Source: Acephala macrosclerotiorum
Lineage: Eukaryota; Ascomycota; Leotiomycetes; Helotiales; Mollisiaceae
Direction of reading: 5' to 3'
DNA: 64,000 bases
Assembly: GCA_014904845.1 (NCBI GenBank)
Contig: MU119273.1
Location: 71,743-135,742, forward strand
The stretch's first letter is position 1; each line of letters starts with the position of its first letter. The notes beneath the pieces were generated by a model. The model did no database searches and was not told where the DNA came from. It saw nothing but the letters and a program-made list of their open reading frames with translations. Made by a program: the position numbers and the translations under genes. This document shows positions 47,801-58,239 of this stretch, one piece after another.

Positions 47801-49149
47801 GCTGTGTTCCCAGCTTTCCTACAGAACTTGACTGCTAGTTGGCCCTTTGCTTGTTCGACTTCAAATTCTAGTACTGATAAATATTCCCAACTCTCTAGTA
47901 CTTTGGTATTTCTTTTCTCTTCGAACTCCTTGCTTGTGAGAATCTGCGGTGCCTCGTCAAGGAAAAGCACCCTTTATTGCCCGCGTATCTTTTAAAATTG
48001 ACCACAACTTTGTTGGATTGGAAGAGTCTGCTAGGGCTAGTACTTCGTGTTCAGTTTTGCTTGACTTTTCCCAAGTTACGATGTTCATCCCATAATCATT
48101 TCAGCTCCATTATCAAGCTCGAGCGTTTCTCACATTCATCCTCTTCCAATTCCAAGACTACCACGAGATTCTTGTCTCACTGTACCATCGAGATTTCAAT
48201 GGAACTTCCACTATAAGTCGGAGCATCGATACCATATACGAAGTCCCGAGAATGCAGGGACATTGCTCCAGAACTTTTCAAGCACCCGAAATTCACCACA
48301 TTTTCTAGCAGATGACGAGCTCGGCGGAGTGATCTTCGTCGGTGGGTTTAGTCGGTGGGTACGATGATGCCGACGTCGACAATCTTAAAGGGAAGACAAG
48401 GTAGCTTCCGGAATCGCCCATCGCTATGAAATGCTGGGACATTGAGAACACTCAACCAAGCCTTGCAGCCGGTAATTTTCTCATCTCCCTCTGCCGGAAA
48501 CAATATTCAGCGATCCAACCTGCATAGGAAATTTGCTAGCCGGTCTTCGAGCCTGTGAGAAGGAGCCATGGAAAGGCACCCCCTCACTACTAGTACTCGC
48601 AGCTAGCAGCCGTATATAGATCATCGATCCAACTGCTTTGCCACCACTGATTGCCACTCTGTCCAAGAGCTCCCATAACAGTTTGATAGCACTTCCACAG
48701 ATCCAGGGACCGACTCAAAACGAGTTTTTCTAGTGTCTAACTAGGACTAGCTGACGCTGGCCTTGTCGCACGTCAATGTCGAAGTGCTTTCTGAGATGTC
48801 TAGGGAGCTTCTGGACACAGGTGATGGCGATTATGAGCTCATCGTAGCTCAGAATCCACAAAGAAACCCAAGGCTGTGTTTGGAAGGAGTCACTGTCGCC
48901 TGGTATCACTTTCTGCTTCACATATTTCCTAGTAATGTCAATTTGATGCCATAGGTGGAAGAATGGAGAGAAAAATTCAAACATCCGCTGAGAAGTTTGG
49001 AAATGTAAGAGGTATGGACACTGACATCGATGGGGATTCGAGGGTGACGGAATTGCATCAATTTTGAACATTGTGATTGGAGAGGATGATGGAGATGTAC
49101 GAATTGGAAAGGGTTGACGATGGAGCTGCGAGCAGTTGCATGTTCCATA

Positions 49150-49290
49150 CAGGGAAGGACATTAGAATCAGATCAATGACATCCTGAAATTTCTATCAGA
49201 TGTTACTCGAAGCTCGGTTCCTTACTCGTTCTCAAAGTCCTACCAATCTTAGGACAACGAGAAGCGTTCTAAATGTCGCTTTTTTCGTAC
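49150..49290 (+). repeat. Decayed repeat family 2, copy C
   Basis: Contains CAGATGTTACTCGAAGCTC, then a gap, then TCTTAGGACAACGAGAAGCG. It matches parts of copies A (49388-49600) and B (52803-53010). Confidence 0.45.
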
Positions 49291-49387
49291 ATCAGAAGGG
49301 AGTGATCGAAATTAAGGGTAGGAACTACAGCGATACTGTGCTGGTCACTTCGACGTGGACGTCTCCAAAAATCCATGTGACTTTATT

Positions 49388-49600
49388 TTGATCCTGCATG
49401 CCAAAAAGAGCGACACACTAAAGTACCAGAAAACTTGGAACTTTCACCACTTCCTGGATGTATCGAAATGATGACTGCTGAGGGATCCACAGTAGGATCT
49501 ACGTTTAACTCTCTTTCAAATGACGCTCGAAGTCTTGTTCCAAGTTTTCTTTAATGTACCCCTAATTCCAGGACAACGGCGTTTTAATGATTTCGCACAT
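49388..49600 (+). repeat. Decayed repeat family 2, copy A
   Basis: Shared with copy B: CACTAAAGTACCA, GAGGGATC, TGACGCTCGAA (TGATGCTCGAA in B) and the block ending CCAGGACAAC (TTAGGACAAT in B), in the same order and spacing. No coding capacity remains. Confidence 0.5.
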
Positions 49601-49969
49601 GAGGAAGCAATAGACTTGGTACAACCTCTGCAAGTGCTGCCATCTTGACTAAAGCCAACAGGTTCGCGATTTTGCAGGAGGTCATCGACTGTTCTACCAG
49701 CTGAACTCTAAAAGCAAAGTCAGGTCCGGAGCACCTCAGTATCCATATTTTCTCCTCCCGTGTTAAGTAACTTCAAGAACAGCTGAGGATTGTGGAGGAG
49801 AAATGCCATCAATATGGATTTACTTCATACGCAGATGCACCCCCTAACTCTCGCGCACCAATGTATCTATTTGCCGCGAACAGCTACCTCCTCCATTCCA
49901 TGTCGGAGGAGCCTTTGAACCACGGGCCCTATAACACTCAACTTAAAGGTATTCAATATTTGCTAATAT

Positions 49970-50215
49970 TTGGTATTTTACACATCAAGACACCCCTTTC
50001 TTTTCGATTGGAGTCCCTGAAAGTCTTGGAGTGTAGGAGAAAAGTAGACTATCAAAAGACAAATGTTGTGGGGTTTGAAAGTCTGGACTGAAGTAGGGCC
50101 ATTGAGGTTTGCTTGCTTCATGGAAACGACTGTCTTCAATTATGTCTGGTATGCTCGAAGCATAATCGTGGATACTAAAGCACAGGGAAGCCCGTTCACG
50201 TCCTATGGCACCACC
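49970..50215 (+). repeat. Decayed direct repeat, copy 2
   Basis: Partner of 47566-47800; see that entry for anchor matches. The two copies lie 2.4 kb apart in the same orientation. Confidence 0.55.
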
Positions 50216-50276
50216 CTTCCAGATACCTAGCAAAACTAAATGTCGCCTTCCCGAAATCTCTCACTGATGCAATGTG

Positions 50277-51500
50277 TTAATGCTTTCGATACCATAACGA
50301 ACGGTCCCCATTTCGTGCATCGCCATGCATTTCGCCCATTTCAACATCCATATCTCTGCCCTCGTCGCCCATCTCAACGTCCATGTTTCGTACAGCTACG
50401 ACTTTTTTAGCAAAGATTGGTGCATCCTCGGCTCCTTTGTCAACCATTCCTGCCTGATCTGCAAATCCTATAACCCCATCCGCTCTCTTATGCTCAATCT
50501 CCATGTGCTTTCCAATCTTCCTATAAGAGAGTGATTTGCCACACTCTGGACACTTATAAATTAAGTCCTCCTTTCTGTACTTGCAGTTCTCGCGTCGATG
50601 AACTGTGAGCGTTTCCTTCGCCAGCTTCTTGTGACAATCAGGACATTCCACTTCGACCTTCCCGGGATTGACATGCACCTTGTCATCGTGTCTATCGAGG
50701 CTACCCTTAGTCTTGAATGGTCGTGGTGGAGTGCACTTATGACAAGTGTAGAGTTTGATGTTTGGGTTACGGCACTTTTCCTTGTGTTGCTTCAAGTTAT
50801 GCTGAGTTTGGAACTTTTTATCGCATTTGTCGACGTCGCAAGGAAATGCATCAAGATCGTTAAGGTGAGTTTTCGGGTGTTGCCGAATATTCTGGGCATT
50901 CTATTTTCGGGGCAGCTCCTTATCGCAGAAGAGGCAGGTTTTGGCACGAGTTTTTGGTGATCTCATCCATCACATATGTGATGACTGTAGCCATGCTTGG
51001 TAGGATGTGGTCGTGGTCTGGTAGTGGATGGCAACGGCCACCTCGCTCCTTGACGGGTGACACTAACTTGGTCTTCTTCCGACGCCCGCGAAATTCATTT
51101 TCGATATCGTCGATGACCCTCTTCGGAATAGCTTCAGCGTGGCGGCCGTCAAAAATCCCAGTATGATTGCGCTTTTCGACATTCCGATGTCGATATTTGC
51201 TCTTGTCGCCTCACCAATCTCGTGAAGCAAAACGTTAGTCAGGTTTAGTTTTGTGAAGCGAGCGTATACATACAGCTCCTTGTTGTACCCCCCTGCGCCC
51301 ATGCTGAGGACTGCATTCCTGGCTGCGACCAAGGCTGCATTTCGAGGCTTCTCATACTCTTTGACGTCATGGATCTCCTCAAGAAGCAAACGATAGGGGA
51401 ACTCTTCGTAATTGCCTTCTCCATGATAAACGAAGAGATGGAGATTAAGTTGAGCGTAATGCGCCAAGAAAGTTGATGTGTCGATTATTTTCGAGTTTGG
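50277..51500 (-). pseudogene. Broken C2H2 zinc-finger gene
   Basis: Three readable segments lie in order on minus. The first (about 51467 to 51205) reads HYAQLNLHLFVYHGEGNYEE...; the second, in another frame, reads NVEKRNHTGIFDGRHAEAIP and ENEFRGRRKKTKL; the third, back in the first frame, holds CLFCDKELPRK, FPCDVDKCDKKFQTQHNLKQH, YTCHKC and further C2H2-like fingers (CPDCHKKL, YKCPECGKSLS). The frame shifts once near 51170-51215 and again at a five-A run (50951-50955), and a TAG at 50901-50903 interrupts the first finger. No intron with proper splice sites removes these breaks. The C-terminus has a doubled acidic unit (MDVEMGDEGR/MDVEMGEMHG). The first exon, perhaps at 51533-51835, is unresolved. 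Alternative: a live gene with sequencing errors. Confidence 0.6.
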
Positions 51501-53334
51501 AGATGCGTGAGGTGAAGACTAGCGCAATTCACTTACCAAGACTTATGGACCTCACCTTCGTTGAGACTCGAATTTGTTCTTTCTCTCTGCTTGAGGGTTG
51601 AGAAGGGCAGGAAGAGATCGTTCATCGGCGGTTGAGAGAGACCTCGTTGGCAGTCGCAAGTCGTAGGCAGTTGTGAGGTGTAAGGAAGATTTGTTGACCT
51701 AAGGATGTGTCTTGTTGAGTGAGGTTCCGGAAAGCCGCGGAAAGGATATCCGTCGAGAAGAGTTGTAAAATTAGGAGCCTCACAACGGCTGCACTGAGTG
51801 ACTTGCTGCCGTTTCTCATGGTTAGACCAGTCCAAAAGTCAAGAGTTCACGTTGGGGATCGAGGCCTTCGGGTACTAACCGGAGAGGCGTGAGAAAGCCC
51901 TTACACCTCTCCGTCCGCATTGGCGGCCGAGGGGGAGAGACTGTCGTGGAGGAAAGAGGAGGGCGTGACGGAGAAAAGACCGGAACGCCTCGAAATCTGT
52001 ATCTTACACGCCTAATTCTAGCACTAGTATCAAGCGAGAAACATTGGAACGGGTTACCCCGTTTAATCCTCTAGAAATTGATGAAACATTGCATTCAACA
52101 AGCAGCGCGAAGAATAATCACAAGCAAATAATCCATGGAACACAGTGATTATAAACACTCATTGCATGGTCCGAGGAATCCTCTTCACCCACTCCATGGG
52201 TTCAGACTGATAGAAGAACGAGAGTTCAACGGGCCCAAGAGCATTATTCAATCAATATGTTGTTGATCAAGTGGCCAGGCTACAGCAGCGCTTCCTTTGG
52301 AAGCACTTTTGATCACACTAAACCTAGCCTTTGGTAGAGACTGATAGAAACTATGAAGCCATCAATGTAGCAACTGCGTCACTTCGATTCTGAAAGGATT
52401 GTGCTTCATATTATTAGTATTGAGTCTTGAACGCTAGCTTCTTGAAGTCGTCGTCGGACGTCCGACATCAGCCGCATTCGAGCTAGTTCGACGCTCATTG
52501 CCCCAGCTCAATGTACCTTTTTTGCCGCATCCAAAGAGCCGTAATCACGGGAGGCTACTCAGGATGTTGTGGCATGGAGGCTAGGCGTTGGCGGACCGGT
52601 CTGATGTGAACACCTCTCTCTACTCATGCTCAAAGTTGACGATAGAGATTGGATGGCTTGAAGTCTAACAAGTGCAGTATTTGCGCCATCATTGCAGCTG
52701 TCTAAATACTTGCGTTGCTAGTGAGCAGGGTGCTCCAGTACTGCTCATATGCATACGTTTTATTGCCGGATCGGTTTAGGTCGGAAAAGGCTAAGGCGAG
52801 CTAGCGATGCATGTTCTAAAAAAAGGACTCACTAAAGTACCAAAAAGTCAGGGACAATGATCAGAGTCGAATTTATTCAGAAATGATAGGAGAGGGATCA
52901 AATACGGAGTAGATCACATCCTTCTGTCAGATGATGCTCGAATCAAGGATGAGGTTCCTTGCAAAGACCCTTAGATATTAGGACAATCGTAGCCAGTGTA
53001 ATGTGCTCTCATTTATAGAATTACTGAGCTCGCTCTCGTGAACCAGAAATAAAAGCCAAAAAATGTGGTTTAATGGCGACGATTAGGATCGCTTAAAAAG
53101 AGCGAGGCCTCGCAACAAATTGGAATACTAGAGGGGTAACCCAGGAAACATATAAGCAAAAAATATTATAAAACATTAAAAAATAAAATTAAAAGGATTT
53201 CGAAAGGGTGAACTCTATTAGAATGCCGAGAACCGGTGGGTTTTTATGAATCACCATGGTGAAGGGTCTATTGGCATGATCGGAATCGCCATCTGTGGGA
53301 TAAGGCGAAGGCTGCGGCCATCGCTCATTATCAT
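51501..53334. other. Stop-dense accessory DNA
   Basis: From 52075 to 53334 there is no open frame of 60 codons on either strand, which is unusual for a stretch of ordinary base composition. It contains repeat copy B. A frame at 51533-51835 (minus) may be the first exon of the broken zinc-finger gene. Confidence 0.5.
52803..53010 (+). repeat. Decayed repeat family 2, copy B
   Basis: Matches copy A at 49388-49600 in anchor order (CACTAAAGTACCA, GAGGGATC, GATGCTCGAA, TTAGGACAAT). It lies in stop-dense DNA. Confidence 0.5.
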
Positions 53335-53583
53335 ATGACTCCTCCTCATATTGAGTCCGGTCTACTAGCCTCTAGTGTTCCGAAGGAGAGTAGTAGTTTG
53401 GCATTTACTTTGCCAGATCCAGTTGCGCCTGCTAAGCCTGTCCCAAAGAAGAAGGTTTGGAAGGACAAAGGTAGCTTTGATGATTTTGATGATGGCTGGA
53501 TGCCCACTGTGCTCGCTGAAACGAGAGCTAAGCCACGCACGCACGCACTACTAAACCCGAAAACAGCTAAAATATTGAGTTGA
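53335..53583 (+). CDS. Short open frame, possible gene fragment
   Basis: 82 residues from ATG 53335, but the coding-like frame continues upstream from about 53254 (reading YWHDRNRHLWDKAKAAAIAHYH). It contains FTLPDPVAPAKPVPKKKVWK and KGSFDDFDDGWMPTV. The composition looks more protein-like than the surroundings, but no family was recognised and there is no proper start. It is more likely a captured fragment or an exon of a decayed gene than a functional gene. Confidence 0.3.
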   Translation: MTPPHIESGLLASSVPKESSSLAFTLPDPVAPAKPVPKKKVWKDKGSFDDFDDGWMPTVLAETRAKPRTHALLNPKTAKILS

Positions 53584-53638
53584 AGTTTTACGATAGATAG
53601 GTAAATGCAAAGGATTGATAGAGTGGAAAATGATAATA

Positions 53639-53727
53639 ATAAGTAGAAAGAAGAAGAAGAAGAAAGAGGAGGAGGAGGGGTAGGAGAGAGGGAAAAAGGG
53701 AAAAAAAAAAAAAGAAAAAAAAAAGGG
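53639..53727 (+). repeat. Polypurine tract
   Basis: About 90 bases of almost pure A and G on plus, first GAA units, then GGA units, then long A-runs. It can adopt triplex-like structure in principle. No function is evident. Confidence 0.85.
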
Positions 53728-53854
53728 GAATAAATTTTTAAGTACTTCATTAAACTGGTTAGCATTTGTTATTATTTTGAATTAAGTGAAGCTCGCTTAC
53801 CTCCAGGTGGCTGCAAGATTAGTATTAGCTCCTTTAATTTTTAGGAGCTTTGGC

Positions 53855-54052
53855 TTACGTGTCGAACCCACGACTAAATCATGTCAGTGTACATTAATGA
53901 GTAACGCCAAGGGTTCTAACCTTTCGCATTTCTATCATATTAAGCAGTCTCCCGCAGAATATAAGAACGACACGCTAACCACTCTATGCACAAAATTAGC
54001 CTTTGATTGTAATCGAAGGCAGTGACGAGATTTGAACTTACGCGTCACTGGA
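53855..54052 (-). repeat. tRNA-like, Pol III-promoter-like stretch (possible SINE relic)
   Basis: Read on minus, TAGAGTGGTTAGCG resembles a tRNA D-arm/box A, and GGTTAGAACCC about 70 bases on resembles box B. A further box-B-like GGGTTCGACAC follows near 53865. Another T-arm-like hairpin (GTGACG...TTCAAAT...CGTCAC) sits at about 54019-54050. No complete tRNA cloverleaf could be folded, so this is probably a tRNA-derived repeat or a decayed tRNA. Confidence 0.3.
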
Positions 54053-54234
54053 GTTTTGCATGTTTGAAGAAAAAATTTGCTTATTTAAATCTATACGACT
54101 CATAGTATCTCTCGGCCCGAACAAGACTAGCTCAGCCCATCTTGACGCACGTCATGTAAGGCTACTAAATTCACATTCCTGCAAAAATGTTTACGAAGAA
54201 TCACAACTGCCGCAAGGTTTCTTAGACTGCGAAC

Positions 54235-55212
54235 ATGCCTACACAAGACGCCGCAGGGCTCGAAGACGAGGAGGACGATTACATGAACATGATTATCGCA
54301 GAGCCAACCAAGCCCAAAGAGAAAGAAACCTACACCCAACGACGACTGCGCAAGGAGCGCGAATCCGAGGCTCGAGGACGTACCAAGTCAAAAGCAGAGC
54401 GCGAGGCAGACGAAGCAGCAGCTCGAGAAGCCGCCTTATCAAAATCCTTACTCGATAATCCAGATGCGACCAAAAACAAAGGCCTGGCGATGATGGCTAA
54501 GATGGGCTTCACGCCTGGTGTTGCATTGGGCAGTAAGGATAACGTTGATGCGAGGACGGAGCCAATTAATATCACGATGAAGGATGATAGGGGCGGAATT
54601 GGTATGGATTCGGAGAAGAAGAGGAGGTTCCGTGAGGAGGTGGAGAAGGATGGCAAGCGGGTTAAGGCTGAAGAGGGGGACTATAGGGAACGAGTCAGGA
54701 GAGAAAGAGAAGAGGCAAGATTGGAGGGCACAGTTGGAGCAGCTATGAGAGTTGCGGAACGTATGACAGAGGAGAGGGAGGAGGAAGAAGTAGTCCAAAA
54801 AGGAGACTTCAAGGACGAAAAGAAGCATCAGATCTCTACCAAGCCTCTGAAACAGATCAACATCTTATGGAGAGGATTGGTCCGAAGGAGGGAAGAAAAG
54901 GAGCGAGACAGGAGAATGCGCTACGATCTGCAACACAGTCTTTCCCGACTACCTACCTATGACGATGCAGATGAAGACAAGGACGACAGGAGAGCTCTGG
55001 GTAAAGACAAGATCCAACATACTCTTGTGGAAGATCTCGAGGAAGAGGATCCCGAACTAGATGATTTCAATGCATTGAATCCAGCAGAGAGGCTACACAA
55101 GCTTGTGCTGTATCTGAGGGAAGAGTTTAACTATTGCTTTTACTGTAAATACACGTATCCGGACAAGGACATGGAAGGATGTCCAGGCTTGACAGAAGAA
55201 AACCACGATTGA
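54235..55212 (+). CDS. gpatch11: G-patch protein, GPATCH11/CCDC75-like
   Basis: Single-exon, 325 residues, starting at the first ATG (GCGAACATGCC). A short acidic N-terminus is followed by a charged helix, then a G-patch (NKGLAMMAKMGFTPGVALG through GGIGMDSEKKRRF, about residues 80-135), a long Glu/Arg-rich coiled-coil region, and a C-terminal zinc-ribbon-like domain ending LREEFNYCFYCKYTYPDKD...CPGLTEENHD. This C-terminal pattern with four Cys/His-type residues is diagnostic of GPATCH11. Members associate with RNA-processing or kinetochore fractions in animals; the role here is unknown. It converges on the PPR gene. Confidence 0.9.
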   Translation: MPTQDAAGLEDEEDDYMNMIIAEPTKPKEKETYTQRRLRKERESEARGRTKSKAEREADEAAAREAALSKSLLDNPDATKNKGLAMMAKMGFTPGVALGSKDNVDARTEPINITMKDDRGGIGMDSEKKRRFREEVEKDGKRVKAEEGDYRERVRREREEARLEGTVGAAMRVAERMTEEREEEEVVQKGDFKDEKKHQISTKPLKQINILWRGLVRRREEKERDRRMRYDLQHSLSRLPTYDDADEDKDDRRALGKDKIQHTLVEDLEEEDPELDDFNALNPAERLHKLVLYLREEFNYCFYCKYTYPDKDMEGCPGLTEENHD

Positions 55213-55313
55213 AAAGTTCTGAGGCGTTGAGGAATGATACCCTATCTGCTCGTAAATGGAAACATTTGAGGAGATCTTTATGTGATACACTTATGACTAC
55301 AATATCATACAAA

Positions 55314-58119
55314 TCATGATTCACTACCCTCCAGTACCTTCCAAGGTATACACTCTGGCACGCCCATCGAGCGAGCGGCTGATCCAGACTCACTTGGAGC
55401 GTCCTTCAGAACTTTTCCTTTCACTTGGTGCTCATAACTATATCTCAGTAGTTGAGACAGCAGCAATATGGTCTCCTCCAGTTTAGCATCCCCTTCTAGC
55501 GCATCAAACTCGATCCCCTGTTGCCTCAAAACCTCAGCCCTCTGCCCCTTGAGATAATTGAGAGCCGCTGTTACACTGTGGATCCTTTCTCGGGAGATCG
55601 TCGACTTAACATTCAACCGACGAGGCGCGCGCCCCCATTCGTTCGTGAGACTCACACGAGCAAGCTGGAGGACGATTGAACGAGCCGTGTTCTCGGTTGG
55701 AAAGTTCCCGAAGACGTACTTCAAAGCTTTTAAGGCAACGGCAGTCCCGGCTTGATCCTCCCTGAGACAGAAACACATGATGATCGTTTGGTAAAGTTCA
55801 TTTGGAAGAGGGCCCTTCTGCAATTTCATGTGTTGCATCATGTCCCCAAATATGACCCTGGGACTTGGCAACTTCGGCCATTTGCTTGATTTAGTCTTGA
55901 TAGAATCATAGGCGTGAGCCATGCTTTCCCATAAAATGAGGTATGTCTCAAAGTCAGGCTGGACGAGGCTCCCTTTGGATTTGTCCAAATCCGTCAACGA
56001 ACGATACGTGTTCCATGCCAAAGCCGGCGTATCTGCCTTTATATCTGTCAACAGCAGCTGGTTCATGAAACCCACGTTTGGCTTGATTCGAGCCTCGTTA
56101 AGAGCCTCGAAGAGGCCAGGTATAAGCGTAAACTTTTGTCGTCTTCGATACTGCTGAAGCAGAATTGAGAACGTTTCAATAGTGGCATAAGGCACCTGAT
56201 TGACGGGTCTGGCGTTTGGCATGTCGGTCGTCATTACCACACGTACTGGACCTTCGAATGTCCTCGGATTGTATTTCAAATCGCGCAGAGCAACCACTCG
56301 TTTCCTTTCTTCGATCATCTGCCAGGCCAGAGCATCTGCCTTTTCGTGATATTTCTCATTTTTTGAGCGATACCAAGCACCAACCAGTCCATTGATTGAT
56401 ATGGAGCTCGGACGAATCCCATGTTCCTGCATGAGATGGTAGACTTTCTCCGCAGAATCAAGTTCCTCGTCTCCAATGAGCTTTTTCATCCAACTGGCGA
56501 AAAATATAGGGTTGTCCAAATCCGACGGTAGTCTGTCCACGGTTTTGAAGTCTCGCCAGCCGAGCTCTGCTGGAGAAATTCTTAGGGAACTTAGAACGGC
56601 ATTCTTCCCGACCGAAATTGTATAACGACCAATGGAGTCTCGATCGGCTCGCCGAATATCATTAGTGAGCATCATGTCTTTGAACACTGCTAGTGCCTGG
56701 TCTTGTCTGTTGGCATCCATAAACATTGAAATGAGCGAGTCGTAGTCCTCCATGGTAATTTGGTCCCCAAGATTGAATCTTAATCGGATGTACAAAGCCC
56801 ATGCCCGTTGAACAGAGAACTCATCATCTGATTTCAGAACTGCTCCGATTACAGGCAATAAAAGTCGAAAATCGCTAGGGTCATTCGTTTTCTTCAAAAT
56901 GTTCTCTGCAGAGTCGATAGCTCGATCGATTAAACCATGGCGACAAAACATCCTGGCTCCGAGGTCCCAATACGCTTTGTCACGGTCCATACTCGAAGAC
57001 GCCATAGATTCCCAGGCTTGAATGGCGGTGGCTTGATCAGCGTCGACGAAAACTGCTTCGATGTATAACAGTCTCTGATCCGGACTCATATCCACCCCCA
57101 AAGCCTGCATATCGTCGCCTAATCTTTTGATGTGAGACAACCGGTCAAGATTTTGGATATCTTCATCTTGAAGTATATTCCATATAGCCACCCAAAATCT
57201 GCGAGGAACGATGTGAGGGGAGGATTTCAGCGCACTCCGACACATGACATATGCTTTCCAAGTCTGCTTTATCCTGACACTAGGGTTCGAAAGAGGTTGC
57301 TCACGTAAAGCACCCCTGCGTCGTGATCTCTTTTGGGACGCCGGGCCTGTAACATTTCCGTTGACACACTGCTCCAGATGTCGAAGATATCCGTGGTATT
57401 TCACAGGAAACGATGCGATAGGTAGAGTTGGGCGATTATATTCGTGCAGTATTGAACTTCCACTAGGAGAAGCAGCAGATGGTGTTGACTCTTGAAGAGT
57501 AGTAGGCTTGCCTGTGATTCGGATTAATGAATGTAGAAACAAGAAGAAATTCTGTCATGCCTTTCTGAACTACCTGGGGTAGCATCCCCTTCAATATTTC
57601 ACGATCCTTGTCTGAAATATTATCCACATCTATTGCGTTGATCAACTCCAGTTGATTTTGAATCCTCTCCTCTTCCTTGGACATAGGTCCTGAACCATCT
57701 TCAAACCCAGTAGGGTCCTGCTCCAAAAGGACCCTTTCAAGATACCTATCAAGAGCACCCTCGTCCCCACCTGGGGAAATCTCTTGCAGGATTTCGTCGA
57801 GATCTTGCGCATCCAAATCGTCCGCAGTCTTGCCAGTCCGTTCCTCTATTTCTTTCAGCTTTTCCCTCAATCTATCCATAGATACATCGTCATCGTCATC
57901 TTTGATCTCTGTGCGGACACCATCTGGTGTCTGCTCGAAGTATCTGACTGTGCCATGAGGTAAGTCCCACCCTCCTTTTCTCCTAGGTTTATCGTCGCTC
58001 GCGAATGTTCGTGCTGTCCATGGTATTTGATGTCCCCGAGGAGCTCGTAGCTTTGACAGACATGATTTACACACAAAGCCCCGGAGTCTAGTCGATAGGA
58101 GATGTTGTGGAGGCGGCAT
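55314..58119 (-). CDS. Mitochondrial pentatricopeptide-repeat protein (CYA5-like)
   Basis: About 912-918 residues. The N-terminus MPPPQHLLSTRLRGFVCKSCLSK is basic and fits a mitochondrial presequence. Residues 60-180 are acidic with coiled-coil character; the C-terminal part holds helical pairs of the PPR type (for example ERVFxLMQEHGIRPSSISIN-like repeats) and matches the layout of fungal CYA5, a mitochondrial translation factor for cytochrome oxidase subunit 1. The assignment to CYA5 is likely but not certain. One intron lies near 57512-57573: either a GC donor (exon end 57561) with acceptor at 57511, or a GTAGTT donor (exon end 57574) with AAG acceptor (57506). Both keep phase. The start at 58119 is preferred over upstream in-frame codons, which would add a hydrophobic segment. 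It is divergent from ORC3 (120 bases). Confidence 0.8.
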
Positions 58120-58239
58120 AAGTGTTTTCGAAAAATTGCTGTCTGCTGATATCTCAAGCCCAAACTTTTTTTTGAAGAGGCGACCCTCGGCGATGTCATT
58201 CCGCGTCAACGCGTCCCCTAAACCACCTTGCAAACCCAA
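58120..58239. promoter_or_regulatory. Divergent PPR/ORC3 promoter with an ACGCGT site
   Basis: Only 120 bases separate the start codons. ACGCGT at 58209-58214 is the core of the MluI cell-cycle box bound by MBF in yeasts, about 26 bases before the ORC3 start. The match suits a replication gene, but six-base palindromes also occur by chance, and the sequence is in the leader rather than a typical promoter position. Confidence 0.45.

Larger units (their letters stand above)
46974..50276. other. Gene-poor accessory DNA with decayed repeats
   Basis: No intact gene. Frames are short and unconvincing; a minus-strand frame at 47722-47970 with segments such as TSKEFEEKRNTKVLESWEYL looks like a gene or transposon fragment, but it cannot be extended. 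The repeat copies listed separately occupy part of the interval. Confidence 0.5.
53584..54234. other. Interval before the G-patch gene
   Basis: Contains the polypurine tract and the tRNA-like stretch listed separately, and the promoter of the gene starting at 54235. No protein gene was seen. Confidence 0.5.

Noticed and set aside
49741..49817. Imperfect inverted repeat around TCCATATT and TTCTCCTCC
   Set aside because: Arms are short with gaps; too weak to call a transposon end or hairpin.
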